From Candidatus Bathyarchaeota archaeon (lineage in GTDB: Archaea > Thermoproteota > Bathyarchaeia > Bathyarchaeales > Bathycorpusculaceae): DNA of 64,000 nucleotides. Shown one piece after another: positions 40,783 to 50,980 of the stretch (position 1 is its first letter; every line of letters starts with the position of its first letter). Below the pieces are notes generated by a model. The model searched no databases. It worked only from the letters and a program-made list of their open reading frames with translations, and had not been told where the DNA came from. The stretch lies in NCBI GenBank assembly GCA_026014485.1, contig JAOZIE010000012.1:62001-126000 (forward strand). The letters are read 5' to 3'. A program made the translations under genes and the position numbers.

Positions 40783-42615
40783 TTATTTGACGGTGACGGA
40801 TTTGGCTAGGTTCCGCGGCATATCGGGGTTGATGCCTTTCTCCACTGCCATATAATAGGCGAAAAGTTGTAGGGGAATCACAAACGGAATCGGTGAGAGC
40901 ACCTCGGGGATGCCTTTGGGGACTTCCACGTAGTCGTCTGACAGCGCCTTGATTTCCTCGTCGTCTTCCTCGATGATGCTTATGATGGAAGCACCGCGGG
41001 CTTTCATCTCCTGAATGTTGCCGATGAGGGTCTTGTGGGTCTGCCCATCCCGCGGGCAAATGAACACAACGGGAAAGCCATGTTCGATTAGGCTTATGGG
41101 GCCATGTTTGCTCTCGCCAGCAGGAAAGGCTATGGAGGGAACGTAGGCGATTTCCATGAGTTTTAGCCTGCCCTCATATGCGGTGGCGGTGTTTACGCCT
41201 CTGCCCAAAAAGAAGAATATCTTTGCGTCACGGTACTTCTTGGCTAGCTGCTTGATTTTGTCTTCTTGGGAGAGGATTATGGCTTCGACTGTTTCAGGTA
41301 GCTTGTCTAGTTTCTCGGCGAGGTAGTCCATTTCGTCCTGTGAAACCTTGCCTCGTTTTGTTGAGAGTTTTAGTGCTAACTGGGCTAGCACGGAGAGTTG
41401 TGAGGTGAAGGTTTTGGTGGCGGCTACGCCGATTTCGGGTCCTGACTGTTGCCCGAGGTAGACGCGGCTGACGCGGGTGAGGGTGGAGCCGACGGTGTTG
41501 GTTAATCCGAGTACGGTGGCGGCGCGTTGTTGGCTGCAGGTGACGGCGCCTAGGGTGTCGGCGGTTTCTCCTGATTGGCTGACGGCGAGTATGGTGCTGT
41601 CTATGTTGACGGATTTTCCGTGTTGCTCTATGAATTCGGAGGCGTAAACGGGGTATGTGGGTAGGAATGCGAGTTTGCTGAACATGTATGATGCGGCTAG
41701 GCAGGCGTGGTAGCTGGTTCCGCAGGCGACGAGGAAGACTTCGGTGGCGCGGTCCAGAAACGTCGAAAGCAACTCCAGATAGTGCTCCTGGGCGCGTAGA
41801 GTGTTGCGTAGGGTGTCGGGTTGCTCGTGGATTTCTTTAATCATGAAATGCGGATAGCCCTGTTTGACTGCCATCTCGGGGGTCCAGTCGATGGTTTTGG
41901 GTTTCCGCGTGACGGGGGCGCCGTCTTGGATGCGGATGATTTCGTATGCTCCTGGGGTGAGGGTGACGAGTTCGCCGTCGTTTATCATGACGGCTTGGTT
42001 GGTCATGGGTAAAAATGCGGTGAGGTCGGAGGCGCAGTAGGTGGCGTCTTGAGCTACGCCTATGACAAGGGGGCTTTCGTTTCGGGCGCACACTATCTTG
42101 TCGGGTTCCTTGGATGAGATGACGGCAAGCGCGTAGGAGCCGCAGAGCTTTTTGATTGTTTCCACGACGGCTTGGGTGAGGGTTAAGGTGGGGTTTTGTT
42201 TTAGGGCTTCTTCGATGAGGTGCGGAATGACTTCGGTGTCGGTTCGGGATTGGAAGGTGTGTCCGCGGTTTTCGAGTTCGGTTTTTAGTTCGGCGTAGTT
42301 TTCTATGATGCCGTTGTGGACGGCGATTATTTGTCCTGTGCAGTCGGTGTGGGGGTGGGCGTTGATTTTTAGGGGGGCGCCGTGGGTTGCCCATCGGGTG
42401 TGTCCGATGCCGATGTTGCCTTGGAGGTCGTCGAGGTTGAGGAGTTTGTGGACTTCGTCGATTTTTCCTTGGTCTTTTTTGATGAAGACTTCGCCGTTGT
42501 TTATGGTGGCTATGCCGACGGAGTCGTATCCGCGGTATTCAAGCCGTTTGAGTGAGGCGTGTATGGTGGGGGCTGCGTCGCCGTTTGTTGTTATGCATCC
42601 AAAGATTCCGCACAT
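40783..42615 (-). CDS. glmS: glutamine-fructose-6-phosphate aminotransferase (isomerising)
   Basis: The 610-aa enzyme begins MCGIFGCITT, with the catalytic Cys2 of the glutaminase domain, followed by HTRWATHGAP, and has two SIS domains (ACGTSYHACLAASYMF; SQSGETADT; GRGVNTATAYEGRLKLMEI) and the C-terminal DMPRNLAKSVTVK tail. It makes glucosamine-6-phosphate for UDP-sugar precursors, which fits the glycosylation genes elsewhere in the window. Its 188-base upstream gap shows no ribozyme or other recognisable element. Confidence 0.96.
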   Translation of the reverse strand: MCGIFGCITTNGDAAPTIHASLKRLEYRGYDSVGIATINNGEVFIKKDQGKIDEVHKLLNLDDLQGNIGIGHTRWATHGAPLKINAHPHTDCTGQIIAVHNGIIENYAELKTELENRGHTFQSRTDTEVIPHLIEEALKQNPTLTLTQAVVETIKKLCGSYALAVISSKEPDKIVCARNESPLVIGVAQDATYCASDLTAFLPMTNQAVMINDGELVTLTPGAYEIIRIQDGAPVTRKPKTIDWTPEMAVKQGYPHFMIKEIHEQPDTLRNTLRAQEHYLELLSTFLDRATEVFLVACGTSYHACLAASYMFSKLAFLPTYPVYASEFIEQHGKSVNIDSTILAVSQSGETADTLGAVTCSQQRAATVLGLTNTVGSTLTRVSRVYLGQQSGPEIGVAATKTFTSQLSVLAQLALKLSTKRGKVSQDEMDYLAEKLDKLPETVEAIILSQEDKIKQLAKKYRDAKIFFFLGRGVNTATAYEGRLKLMEIAYVPSIAFPAGESKHGPISLIEHGFPVVFICPRDGQTHKTLIGNIQEMKARGASIISIIEEDDEEIKALSDDYVEVPKGIPEVLSPIPFVIPLQLFAYYMAVEKGINPDMPRNLAKSVTVK

Positions 42616-42803
42616 TGTAAACTTGATTCTCCGTTCTGTAGTTTGTCGTGTTATTCACGGTTTGGGAGTGCTAATAAGCATTTTTAGGATAAACGTCAAC
42701 GCTTAAAAGAAAAGTTATAGCGGTTTCTTGGGGGTTCGCCTTCGCAAGCCGCCCGCTGCAGGAAACGCCTAAAACAAAACTTTTAGCGGTTGTTCCGTTT
42801 CGT

Positions 42804-44180
42804 TTAGAAGCCCGCGGCAATCAGGTTCTGCGGCTTCATAATTTCCCGCAGCAACACCGTCGCGTATGCGCCCCGAAGCAGCCTAAACTCCAGAGGCAAC
42901 CGCAAGTCCCCCTCAGAATCTGCGGAAACAGCACCTGTTGAAAAATCCGCAACGGGGCAAACGGTCGCCCGCAGTTCCCCCTTCGAGTTAACCTCAGGCA
43001 GTTCAGGCACGAAGAAGTCGTTTGCGTCCACGCCCTCCTCCGCGAGCACCTCATGCTCCAGCGTGCCCATGGCGCCTTGGGAGAGTTTTTGGCGGGAACC
43101 GAAAAGGGGCAGGGCTACCCGCATTTTGCCCGCAGCGATTTGGCTGTTGACTGCGTCTACGTCTGGGGCGTTTACTATTTTGCCTGTTCGAGTCATGGGT
43201 AGTCCTGTGCGTTCCACGTTGACGGCGAAGTCGCCTGCCTGTGCCTTGCAGAGCGAGAAGCCTGCCCTGATTCGTGCGCTGAGGAATCGGTTGAACAGGT
43301 AGGACTGCCATGCCTGCACAAACATCATCCGCAGCTTCAGGGGCAACCGTCGAAATGCGCCTGCGAAGTCGGTGGGAGCCTCCGCCAGATGCCCCAGCAT
43401 CGCCCGCTCAAACCGTAGCTGCAGAGGAAACGTCTCAAGGGCCCGTTGAAAGTCGCGGCTTTCTTGGAGGTCTGTGCGTGCCTGTTGGGATTTTGGGTGC
43501 TCATCTGGGCTGGGTTTAGCAAGGAAAACCATGGCGGCGTCTTCTAGGCTGCCTTGCAGCATGGCTTTGCCGACTAGGTGGGTGATGGCGCGGGTGGTGC
43601 CGAAGCGTTGGTGTCCGTAAAAGTTTGGGATGCCGCCTGCCTTGGCGATTTGTTGGGTGGCTTTTGTGGTTTGCTCTTCAACGGCGGCTGGCGGGGGGGT
43701 TATGTGGGTTATGTTGATTTGAAAGTTGTTGCCCAGCAGGTAGAAGGGGCAGAGGGGCTCGCGGAAGTAGCCGACGGGATGCAGCTCTATGTCCCGCAGT
43801 TGGACGACGGCGGCTTCTTGTGCAGAGACGCCGTTTATGGTGATGTACTGGGCGGTTTGGGCTTTGGCGTCTTTTATGCCTGCGATTTGAATTCGTGATG
43901 TGTCAATGTTGAGGGCGCGGGCGAGGTTTTTGAGGGCGATGAAGGTGTCCCAGTTCCGCTTTACCAGCACGCAGAGCAGAAACGGCTGCTGTTGCTGTTC
44001 GGAGGCGCCTAAAGCGGGTTTTGCCGTGGTTTGTGGGGTTGCTTTGGCTTTGGAGCCGTCTACGAGGACTTCTTCAACCACGAAATCGTCTACTGCGGCG
44101 CGTATAGCTCCTCCAATGCCCTCTGAATTGGTCGCGTAAACTTCAATGCCTATCTGCCGCTCAAGGTCAGGAACAGCCAA
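42804..44180 (-). CDS. truD: tRNA pseudouridine-13 synthase TruD
   Basis: The 458-aa protein has the TruD signature IAGIKDAKAQTAQYI with the catalytic Asp, GIPNFYGHQRFGTTRAITHLVG and the closing EFRLLRGAYATVLLREIMKP. Archaeal members carry an insertion domain, as seen here. The start of the frame lies 12 bases past the Pth2 stop, so the two genes are co-transcribed. Residues 40-65 are Gln- and Ala-rich and probably a linker. Confidence 0.92.
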   Translation of the reverse strand: MAVPDLERQIGIEVYATNSEGIGGAIRAAVDDFVVEEVLVDGSKAKATPQTTAKPALGASEQQQQPFLLCVLVKRNWDTFIALKNLARALNIDTSRIQIAGIKDAKAQTAQYITINGVSAQEAAVVQLRDIELHPVGYFREPLCPFYLLGNNFQINITHITPPPAAVEEQTTKATQQIAKAGGIPNFYGHQRFGTTRAITHLVGKAMLQGSLEDAAMVFLAKPSPDEHPKSQQARTDLQESRDFQRALETFPLQLRFERAMLGHLAEAPTDFAGAFRRLPLKLRMMFVQAWQSYLFNRFLSARIRAGFSLCKAQAGDFAVNVERTGLPMTRTGKIVNAPDVDAVNSQIAAGKMRVALPLFGSRQKLSQGAMGTLEHEVLAEEGVDANDFFVPELPEVNSKGELRATVCPVADFSTGAVSADSEGDLRLPLEFRLLRGAYATVLLREIMKPQNLIAAGF

Positions 44181-44192
44181 AACGAAAGCCTT

Positions 44193-44555
44193 CTACAAAA
44201 GCGCAAGTTTCCCAGTCAGGCGGTCCATCATCTCGGCTGGCGCGGGACCAATCCCAAGGCAGGTGACGGTGCCCTCAGGAATCTCGGTTAACCCCGCATC
44301 CACAATCAACGCATGGGGCAATCCAAGGTCTTCAGCGGCTTCTTCGAGCTCGTGGAGTTCTTTTTCGGTGGGGACTTTGACGGCGATTTTGCGTTGCCCC
44401 TCAAACATCCACGTCTCCCACCAACCCCGATGATGAATATGAGCCTCCTGCGCCGCAGAAACCGCCGCATGACCCGCCTGCGCCGCAACCTTACCCTTAC
44501 TCAACTGCAAATCCTTACGGAAAACCAACACCTGCTTATACTCAAACACACGCAT
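44193..44555 (-). CDS. pth2: peptidyl-tRNA hydrolase Pth2
   Basis: The 120-aa protein is a full archaeal Pth2: YKQVLVFRKDLQLSKGKVAAQAGHAAV, KIAVKVPTEKELHEL and TCLGIGPAPAEMMDRLTGKLAL. It frees tRNA from dropped-off peptidyl-tRNA. It is the first gene of the pth2-truD unit. Confidence 0.95.
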   Translation of the reverse strand: MRVFEYKQVLVFRKDLQLSKGKVAAQAGHAAVSAAQEAHIHHRGWWETWMFEGQRKIAVKVPTEKELHELEEAAEDLGLPHALIVDAGLTEIPEGTVTCLGIGPAPAEMMDRLTGKLALL

Positions 44556-45004
44556 AACCCAAACACACTCTAACCGCTACAAAATTATCACTGAATGCTT
44601 TAAGCATTTGCAGACAAATGGCGCTTTTTCTGTTACAGGGATACTACACAACCAAGCGTAGCAAAGTCTCTTGAATCAATTAATCAACAAAAGAAAATGC
44701 AAGATCAGATTATTCAAGAAAAAATGGACCAAATGATAGATTCAGGTCCATTGAGAAGCTCATTGCAAATATAAATTTCAGACAAGAAAAAAGACATAAA
44801 AAATGGCTTTGGAACTAATTACTGTACTTGAAGTTTACTCAAACACAAGCTATAGTGAAAGATTAAACGCTGTTAATACGCACAAGTAGAGGTAAACGCA
44901 ATCGTCTTTGACCACTATTATGAATAAAAAGAAGGCATTTGAAAAGAAAAAGAAGCACTGGTGGCAAAAATCTTAAATCTGCAGTGTAAAGAAATACCTC
45001 CAAT
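44556..45004. other. 449-bp AT-rich gap with decayed reading frames
   Basis: No supported gene. One open stretch (about 44604-44774) reads DKWRFFCYRDTTQ and then MQDQIIQEKMDQMID before a stop, but has no start. Short ATG frames at about 44803 and 44921 end after 28 and 18 codons. These look like decayed remains and start the AT-rich island that runs to 46.65 kb. Confidence 0.4.
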
Positions 45005-45607
45005 ATGACAAGAAAAGAGATTGACAAAATTTTTGAATTATGCCTTCTACTTGTTACTGTCATAGGTGCCGCTGAACTTCAATATGCAAGCTATTTTTTC
45101 GGTCAGATTCCACCAGAAGACCCACCACTTTCAGCACAGAAAATAGCAGAACTTATGCATTCTAATACCATACTTGTAAACAGCATCTTTCGCTGGACAA
45201 CTTTTACAATATTCGTTCTTGTTCTGGCTTGGATAATTCTAATGATTTTTCCATCAGTTACCATCAAGCAGCCTATCTTGAAAAGATTCTTTAAGAGAAG
45301 ATATGGAAAAGAATTCTGCTGGTGTCTTTTTGGAAACCTCTTCCTTATGGAAATGATAAATTTCGTCGCAATCAGTTTCTCAGCTGGGTCGTTATCAAAA
45401 ACCATTGTAAGTGCCACAACGCTGTCAGCTTTCTTTTTAACGTTTTACGCAACATGGAAATATCGAAAAGAGGACATATATGAAATGCGAACATTAACAA
45501 AGACATCCATGTTTTGGTCAGTCATTGAACATACTATCATTTACATGATATCGTACATTATTATGATTGTAATTTGGGGATATTCTATAATCATCCCAAC
45601 TCTTTAA
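45005..45607 (+). CDS. multi-pass membrane protein in an AT-rich island
   Basis: The 200-aa protein has about five membrane segments (near residues 10-30, 62-83, 107-125, 132-150 and 172-195), with a charged loop (KRFFKRRYGKEF) near residue 95. Codons are richer in A and T than in neighbouring genes. No family recognised. It may be imported DNA. A CTCC before the ATG is not a ribosome site, so the exact start is unsure. Confidence 0.6.
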   Translation: MTRKEIDKIFELCLLLVTVIGAAELQYASYFFGQIPPEDPPLSAQKIAELMHSNTILVNSIFRWTTFTIFVLVLAWIILMIFPSVTIKQPILKRFFKRRYGKEFCWCLFGNLFLMEMINFVAISFSAGSLSKTIVSATTLSAFFLTFYATWKYRKEDIYEMRTLTKTSMFWSVIEHTIIYMISYIIMIVIWGYSIIIPTL

Positions 45608-45748
45608 CAGCCAAAAACACTTCGCCTAAAACTCAATTTGGTATCCAAAAAGATATCTTAAACCAGTTATCACGGGATTAGTCAATACCTGATTAATGCA
45701 AAAAACTTAAAACTGCAAGACGCAGATACAACATTTTGTGGACCCACA

Positions 45749-45943
45749 ATGACTCGAAGAAAAGAAAAAAACCCTTTTGTGCTTACAGAGGGCAATAGAA
45801 GAAGATACGTTGAAAACGTTAATCGGTTTTTCGGAGACCCACACTCCCGACACAGAAGTGAAGATGGTCGTTACGCAAAAGACCTTCCCATAAATTTTGA
45901 AATCTGTAAGCCAAAGCGGAAAAGAAGACAGACACTTTCCTAA
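45749..45943 (+). CDS. small basic protein upstream of a nuclease-like gene
   Basis: The 64-aa protein is very rich in Arg and Lys (MTRRKEKNPFVLTEGNRRRYV and KPKRKRRQTLS) and could bind nucleic acid. It ends 13 bases before the nuclease-like gene, whose ribosome site AAGGTG follows the stop directly, so the two are probably co-translated. No known family. Confidence 0.5.
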   Translation: MTRRKEKNPFVLTEGNRRRYVENVNRFFGDPHSRHRSEDGRYAKDLPINFEICKPKRKRRQTLS

Positions 45944-45956
45944 AAAGGTGAAGATA

Positions 45957-46319
45957 GTGGCAAGAAAACGTTCAAGCAAGAATAACCCCCTTAGTTTTGG
46001 CAGGTTTTTTAACATGTTTGGTCAACCACGGTCTGAAAAACAGCGAAAAAGAGACCAGTTAGCAACAAACCAAGAAAATGGTTTACGCAAACAGAGAATG
46101 GATGAACTGAACTACAGTATACAAGGTTATAAAGTAATCAGAAGGAAAACAGGATACGATTTTGAGGCAACAAGAACTAATGCCTTCACTGGAAAAAAAG
46201 AACACCTCTATGTAGAATCAAAAAGTAGTCCAAACGCTCCTTTGAGACCCCTGCAAAAAAAGATGCAGAAGAAAAAAGGTATGAACTATAGAGTAGAGCG
46301 TGGCGGGTTTTTTGTGTAA
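45957..46319 (+). CDS. minimal PD-(D/E)XK nuclease-like protein
   Basis: The 120-aa protein (GTG 45957, AAGGTGAA just upstream) has a basic N-terminus and then a compact core: ELNYSIQGYKVIRRKTGYDFEATR, HLYVESKSSPNAPLRPLQ and MNYRVERGGFF. The order E...GYDFE...VESK...Q matches the helix-strand-strand (E, D, ExK, Q) layout of the Hjc/VRR/Mrr-type nuclease fold. Nuclease activity is inferred only; substrate unknown. A longer frame to 45897 is less likely. It lies in the AT-rich island with a small basic partner. Confidence 0.6.
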   Translation: MARKRSSKNNPLSFGRFFNMFGQPRSEKQRKRDQLATNQENGLRKQRMDELNYSIQGYKVIRRKTGYDFEATRTNAFTGKKEHLYVESKSSPNAPLRPLQKKMQKKKGMNYRVERGGFFV

Positions 46320-46651
46320 GTCTTCAACAAATATTCAACGCCCACAACATGGAATCCAAATTTCAAGACGCTGACGGTTAAACATTTATGATTTTGCCTA
46401 TTGCCTGTTCTATTTATAGAAAACATAAAAGCTTTAATAGACATAGCAAGGAAAAGGGCCAAATAACCATATTTTGCTTCTATTCGCTAATCTATGCAGA
46501 AAATGAGGAGAGAGGCTCAAACCACGGCAGAAAGCAGGAACGCTTAGGTCTATTTGGATGCTAATATTGATTCGATGCAAAAACCTATAGAGGGTAGGTC
46601 ACTATTGACAAATTCTGCAACCAAACCAACATGGAAACGCAGAAAATTGAA
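46320..46651. other. 332-bp AT-rich gap without a gene
   Basis: No reading frame, repeat or RNA is recognised. The stretch closes the AT-rich island before the geranylgeranyl reductase stop. Confidence 0.5.
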
Positions 46652-47863
46652 TTAAAGTTGCAGGTACAGTCCAAGTAGGTATGCTAATGTTGCGTATGCT
46701 GCTGGTTTGCGTAGTACTGTTAGTAGGGTTCTGCCTTGGAAGTCGATTTCGTCGATGTCGCGTAGTGATTTGCCGAAGCCGACTTTTTGGGCGAAGCGGA
46801 TTGCGCGGTCAAGTTTTGTGTCAGAAAACGAGTTTATGGCTTTTCGGGCTTTAAGCATCACATCAACATCAAAACCTAACGCGTCCATAAACTGTTTCTG
46901 GTAAAGCCCCAATGTCTCAGCTGACAAATCCCCTTTCCTGAGCGCTTCGGCTGCAACTTCCGCTGCGATTTTGGCGCAGGTTACGCCGAAAACCACGCCG
47001 CCGCCAGTTGTGGGTTTCACTTGGGAAGCGCAGTCACCCACAGCCAAAAACCCGTTCCCAAAAGCCCTCGGAATTGGACCACCCAAAGAAATCGCATGAA
47101 AAACCAAACTCGTCACTTTGGCGTTTTTGAGTTGCCGTGAAGCCACAGGATGCACACGAAACAACCGTTCCAAAAACACCTTCGGATTGCCCCTGCGCAC
47201 CGCAAGCCCAACCTTCGCAGTGCCATCCAAACGCGGAATCAACCAACCATAAAAACCATCAGCGTAAGCCGAGCCGACATAAACCTCAACCGCATGGTCC
47301 TCCACCCCGCACACGCCGTCTACTTCAGCCTCAACTGCATAAACCAGTCCGTCACGCATAAGCGCCTGCAAACCAGCCTGACGCAGCAAACGCGAAGAAA
47401 TCCCCTCAGCATCCACAACCAACCGCGCAGGAACTTGCTCCTCAGCCCCGTTGCCTTTGGCGACCTTTACGCCTTTGACGTGATTGTCCTCAACAATAAG
47501 CGAAGAAACCCGCTCGCCCAAACGGAAAACTGCCCCCGCACCCTGCGCTTGCTCAGCTAAAAACTGGTCAAACCGCGCGCGGTTAACCGCGCAAGTCACA
47601 GGTGAAGACAGGGTAACGCTGAATTTGCTGCCGTTGGGTGAGTAAAAGTTCGCCGCAGAAAACGTGTTCTCCACAACCCCTTCGGGAAGCGGATACAAAC
47701 CCAGACCCCGCAAACTACGAATACTCAAGTGCCCAGCACAATGCGACGGAAAACCAACCCGGGGATGCTCCTCAAAAACACGAACGCCAAACCCACGCTT
47801 GGCAAGCTCAAAAGCAAAAGAGGAACCGGCAGGTCCACCACCAACAACGATGGCTTCCTGCAC
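46652..47863 (-). CDS. geranylgeranyl reductase family protein
   Basis: The 403-aa flavoprotein has the FAD site EAIVVGGGPAGSSFAFELAKRG, RVFEEHPRVGFPSHCAGHLS, and GNGFLAVGDCASQVKPTTGGGVVFG, hallmarks of the archaeal digeranylgeranylglycerophospholipid reductase family. These saturate isoprenoid lipid chains or related quinones. It is the third gene of the CDC48 unit, 26 bases after the small winged-helix gene. Confidence 0.88.
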   Translation of the reverse strand: MQEAIVVGGGPAGSSFAFELAKRGFGVRVFEEHPRVGFPSHCAGHLSIRSLRGLGLYPLPEGVVENTFSAANFYSPNGSKFSVTLSSPVTCAVNRARFDQFLAEQAQGAGAVFRLGERVSSLIVEDNHVKGVKVAKGNGAEEQVPARLVVDAEGISSRLLRQAGLQALMRDGLVYAVEAEVDGVCGVEDHAVEVYVGSAYADGFYGWLIPRLDGTAKVGLAVRRGNPKVFLERLFRVHPVASRQLKNAKVTSLVFHAISLGGPIPRAFGNGFLAVGDCASQVKPTTGGGVVFGVTCAKIAAEVAAEALRKGDLSAETLGLYQKQFMDALGFDVDVMLKARKAINSFSDTKLDRAIRFAQKVGFGKSLRDIDEIDFQGRTLLTVLRKPAAYATLAYLLGLYLQL

Positions 47864-47889
47864 GGCTAATTCACCACGACCTGCAGAAA

Positions 47890-48123
47890 CTACTGCACAA
47901 GCTCAATGCGTTTCTTTCCACGGGAAAGCGACGTTGTGCGGATTTTACCCGCAACCTCCAGCTTAAGCAGTAAATCAACAAAGTCTTTGTAGCCTAAGTC
48001 ATCAAACTCCGACTGCAAAGCATTAAACAGGTCATTTTCTGGCAAGTCGCCTTTCTTCTTGAGCGTCTCTAGCAAAACAAAGTATGCAGGACGCGTTTTC
48101 CAAATTTTTGTCGGTAACGGCAT
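47890..48123 (-). CDS. small winged-helix-like protein of the CDC48 operon
   Basis: The 77-aa protein has a helix-turn-helix-like layout: AYFVLLETLKKKGDLPENDLFNALQSEFDDLGYKDFVDLLLKL followed by a two-strand wing (GKIRTTSLSRGKKRIELV). It begins 14 bases after the CDC48 stop and may be a partner or regulator. Exact role unknown. Confidence 0.6.
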   Translation of the reverse strand: MPLPTKIWKTRPAYFVLLETLKKKGDLPENDLFNALQSEFDDLGYKDFVDLLLKLEVAGKIRTTSLSRGKKRIELVQ

Positions 48124-48137
48124 TTATCTTTTCCCTC

Positions 48138-50351
48138 CTAAGCAACGGGTGTTGTCGGCTTCTGTACCTGACGAACCTGCTGCATGAAACCTTTATACCA
48201 CTTCTCCATGTCAGGCGAAACAGAAGGACCAACCTCTTTTATGGCATCTTGGAAATCCTTCATTGTAACTTCACGCGACTTAAAATCTCGACGCAAAGCA
48301 TGCATCGCAGCCTCACGGCAAATATTCTCCAAATCAGCGCCCGAATAATACTTCGTCTGCAAAGCAACCTGACCCAAATCCACATCTTTGTTAAGCGGCA
48401 TAGTCTTGCTGTACAACTTGAGAATCTGCAACCGACTCTTCTCATCAGGCTCAGGCACATAAATCAACCGGTCAAACCTGCCCGGACGCAAAACCGCAGG
48501 GTCAATCAAGTTAGGTCGGTTAGTTGCCGCAACAACCACGATATCACGCAAACTCAAAATCCCATCCATCTCCGTCAACAACTGGCTGATAACCCGCTCA
48601 GAAACGCCACTGTCAGAACCAGCACCACGCTGAGGAGTCAACGAATCCATCTCATCAAAGAAAATCACCGCAGGAGCAGCCATCCGAGCCTTACGGAAAA
48701 CCTCCCGAATAGCCTTCTCCGACTCACCAACCCACTTACTAAACACTTCAGGACCCTTAATCGAAATGAAATTAGCCTCACTCTCAGTCGCAACCGCACG
48801 CGCCAACAACGTCTTCCCACACCCAGGCGGACCATACAGCAGAATGCCCTTGGGCGGCTTGATGCCTAAACGCTCAAAAACCTCAGGCGTCTTAATCGGC
48901 CACTCAACCGACTCCTTCAAATGCTGCTTCACCTCATCCAAACCGCCGATGTCACTCCAATTCACCGTAGCAACCTCAATGTAAACCTCGCGCATAGCAG
49001 TCGGCGTAACCTCCTTGTAAGCATTAATGAAGTCATCCATCTGCACCTCCATCTTCTCCAAAACCGCAGGCGGAATCCGCTCCTCCTCCAAATTAATCTG
49101 AGGCAAATACCGACGCAAAGCCTTCATCGCAGTCTCCCGACTTAAAGCAGACAAATCAGCACCCGTATAACCATGAGTCATCTCAGCCAAATGAAGCAAA
49201 TCCACACCCTTAGTTGCATCCTCACCCGTAGCACCCTCAACAATCGGAACAAGAGGCATACCACGCGTATGAATCTGCAAAACCTCATAACGCCCCTTCT
49301 TATCCGGCACACCAATTTCGATTTCACGGTCAAACCGACCTGGACGACGCAAAGCCTGATCCAACGCGCCAGGACGATTAGTCGCACCGATAACTATAAC
49401 GTTGCCCCTGCCCGACAAACCATCCATCAAAGCCAACAACTGCGCAACAACACGACGCTCAACCTCACCCGTAACTTCCTCACGCTTCGGCGCAATAGCA
49501 TCAAGCTCATCAATGAATATGATGCTGGGCGAATTCTGCTGAGCCTGCTGGAAAATCTCGCGCAACCGCGCCTCAGACTCCCCATAAAACTTGCTCATGA
49601 TTTCAGGACCGTTAATGGAGTAAAAGTTCGCCTCCGACTCATTAGCAACCGCACGCGCCAACAACGTCTTCCCACACCCAGGCGGACCATGAAGCAACAC
49701 ACCCTTCGGCGGCTCAATCCCTAAACGCTGAAACAGTTCAGGATGCCGCAGCGGAAGCTCAACCATCTCCCGAACACGCTGAATCTCATCATGCAACCCA
49801 CCGATATCCTCATACGTAGTTCGAGGAAGACCCTTAGCCTCAGGAGCAGGCTCATTAAGTATGGTTAGACGGCTCTCCGCGGTGACTTTAACAATACCAT
49901 GCGGACGCGTTTTACTAACCGTGAAAGGTATCGCATGCCCCAACATCATAACCAACGTCGTGTCACCCTCAACAAGAGTACGCTCCATAAGACGATTCTT
50001 CACAAAATTAGTAAAATCCTCATCCACATTCAACCGCATATCCACAGGCGCCAACGTAATGCTCAAAGCCGTTTTAACCCTAGCAGACCGCACAACAACA
50101 TACTCGTTTATGGCAACCCCCGCGTTCTTGCGGGTAAACCCATCAATACGAATAATGTCACGGTTTTGGTCTTCACTATAGGCAGGCCAAGCTATGGCGC
50201 TAGTGGTGCGTTTAGCGGCGATTTCAATTACGTCGCCTGCACTTATGCCTAGTTTCTGCATGGTTCGTTGGTCTATGCGGGCTATGCCTCTGCCGACGTC
50301 TCGTTGGCGGGCGTCGCCTGCGCGTAGTTGGACTTCATGTGTTTCTGCCAT
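48138..50351 (-). CDS. cdc48: CDC48/VCP AAA ATPase
   Basis: The 737-aa protein has an N domain (about residues 1-185) and two AAA modules. D1 has [17 protein letters not shown] and [14 protein letters not shown]2 has [17 protein letters not shown] and [15 protein letters not shown], each with arginine-finger regions. It is the archaeal unfoldase that feeds the proteasome and remodels complexes. A HbYX-like C-terminal motif is not evident: it ends PTTPVA. AGGAGA lies nine bases before the ATG. Confidence 0.96.
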   Translation of the reverse strand: MAETHEVQLRAGDARQRDVGRGIARIDQRTMQKLGISAGDVIEIAAKRTTSAIAWPAYSEDQNRDIIRIDGFTRKNAGVAINEYVVVRSARVKTALSITLAPVDMRLNVDEDFTNFVKNRLMERTLVEGDTTLVMMLGHAIPFTVSKTRPHGIVKVTAESRLTILNEPAPEAKGLPRTTYEDIGGLHDEIQRVREMVELPLRHPELFQRLGIEPPKGVLLHGPPGCGKTLLARAVANESEANFYSINGPEIMSKFYGESEARLREIFQQAQQNSPSIIFIDELDAIAPKREEVTGEVERRVVAQLLALMDGLSGRGNVIVIGATNRPGALDQALRRPGRFDREIEIGVPDKKGRYEVLQIHTRGMPLVPIVEGATGEDATKGVDLLHLAEMTHGYTGADLSALSRETAMKALRRYLPQINLEEERIPPAVLEKMEVQMDDFINAYKEVTPTAMREVYIEVATVNWSDIGGLDEVKQHLKESVEWPIKTPEVFERLGIKPPKGILLYGPPGCGKTLLARAVATESEANFISIKGPEVFSKWVGESEKAIREVFRKARMAAPAVIFFDEMDSLTPQRGAGSDSGVSERVISQLLTEMDGILSLRDIVVVAATNRPNLIDPAVLRPGRFDRLIYVPEPDEKSRLQILKLYSKTMPLNKDVDLGQVALQTKYYSGADLENICREAAMHALRRDFKSREVTMKDFQDAIKEVGPSVSPDMEKWYKGFMQQVRQVQKPTTPVA

Positions 50352-50502
50352 TTGAGAATTTCTCCTGTAAGGGGGATTTGGGTTATTTGAATGATGGTTT
50401 TGTAACCTTATAAAGGTTTGAGCGGAAATTAGACGCCTTCAGGGGTTGGGCGGTTTTACAACTTGCGGTTGCCGCTGTAAACTGGAGGAGGGGGAAGTTT
50501 GT

Positions 50503-50778
50503 TTATCGGCTGCTTCTGCGAACCATGAGGGTTTGAACTTGGCTTATGCCGGGGATTTGCCCAAGTTTAGTTTCAAGTTCGTCGACTATGCCTTGTTGAT
50601 CTTCGGGAAACTTTATTTGTACAAGCAAAGCGACCAGACCGAACGCAACTGGTTCTTCGCCGTATCCAGTGATTTCTGCGAATTCGGGTGTGCGGGTTTG
50701 AATTTCGTTTTTAAGCGGAGTGAAGTCTTTGACTATGTCTTCGGGGAAAATCTTGTAGGTTACAATTACGCTACCCAT
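50503..50778 (-). CDS. ef1b: translation elongation factor aEF-1 beta
   Basis: The 91-aa protein begins MGSVIVTYKIFPEDI and ends ISQVQTLMVRRSSR, with GYGEEPVAFGLVALLVQI between, the compact archaeal EF-1 beta guanine exchange domain. It reloads aEF-1 alpha with GTP. The frame continues upstream to 51183, but only the ATG at 50778 gives the family N-terminus; the rest lies over the zinc-ribbon gene. Confidence 0.92.
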   Translation of the reverse strand: MGSVIVTYKIFPEDIVKDFTPLKNEIQTRTPEFAEITGYGEEPVAFGLVALLVQIKFPEDQQGIVDELETKLGQIPGISQVQTLMVRRSSR

Positions 50779-50791
50779 ATGCAATCGCCTG

Positions 50792-50980
50792 TTATGGTCC
50801 TGTGAAGCCGCATTGGGGGCATTTGTAGGGTCTGCCGAATTTGCGGCATTTTCCGTCGCGTTTGATTTGGATTTCTCCGCAGTTGGGGCAGGGGAATTTG
50901 GTGGCTTCTGCTCCTGGAGGAATTGGCTTTCCGCAGCTTGTGCAGGTAACCAGTGAAAGGGAATGTGCTTGTTTTTCCAT
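50792..50980 (-). CDS. zinc-ribbon RNA-binding protein
   Basis: The 62-aa protein has [37 protein letters not shown], giving four CxxC-type pairs for one or two zinc ions. It matches the archaeal zinc-ribbon family (COG2888-like) that is always encoded with aEF-1 beta and is thought to act in translation. It starts the two-gene unit. Confidence 0.9.
   Translation of the reverse strand: MEKQAHSLSLVTCTSCGKPIPPGAEATKFPCPNCGEIQIKRDGKCRKFGRPYKCPQCGFTGP

Noticed and set aside
42305-42706. Plus-strand frame over the 5' end of glmS, and a possible glmS ribozyme nearby
   Set aside because: The frame is antisense to the glutaminase domain; no ribozyme core could be seen, and glmS ribozymes are known from bacteria.
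49173-49724. 183-codon plus frame opposite cdc48
   Set aside because: It is the antisense shadow of the CDC48 D1 module, with low-complexity Asn/Thr/Arg content.
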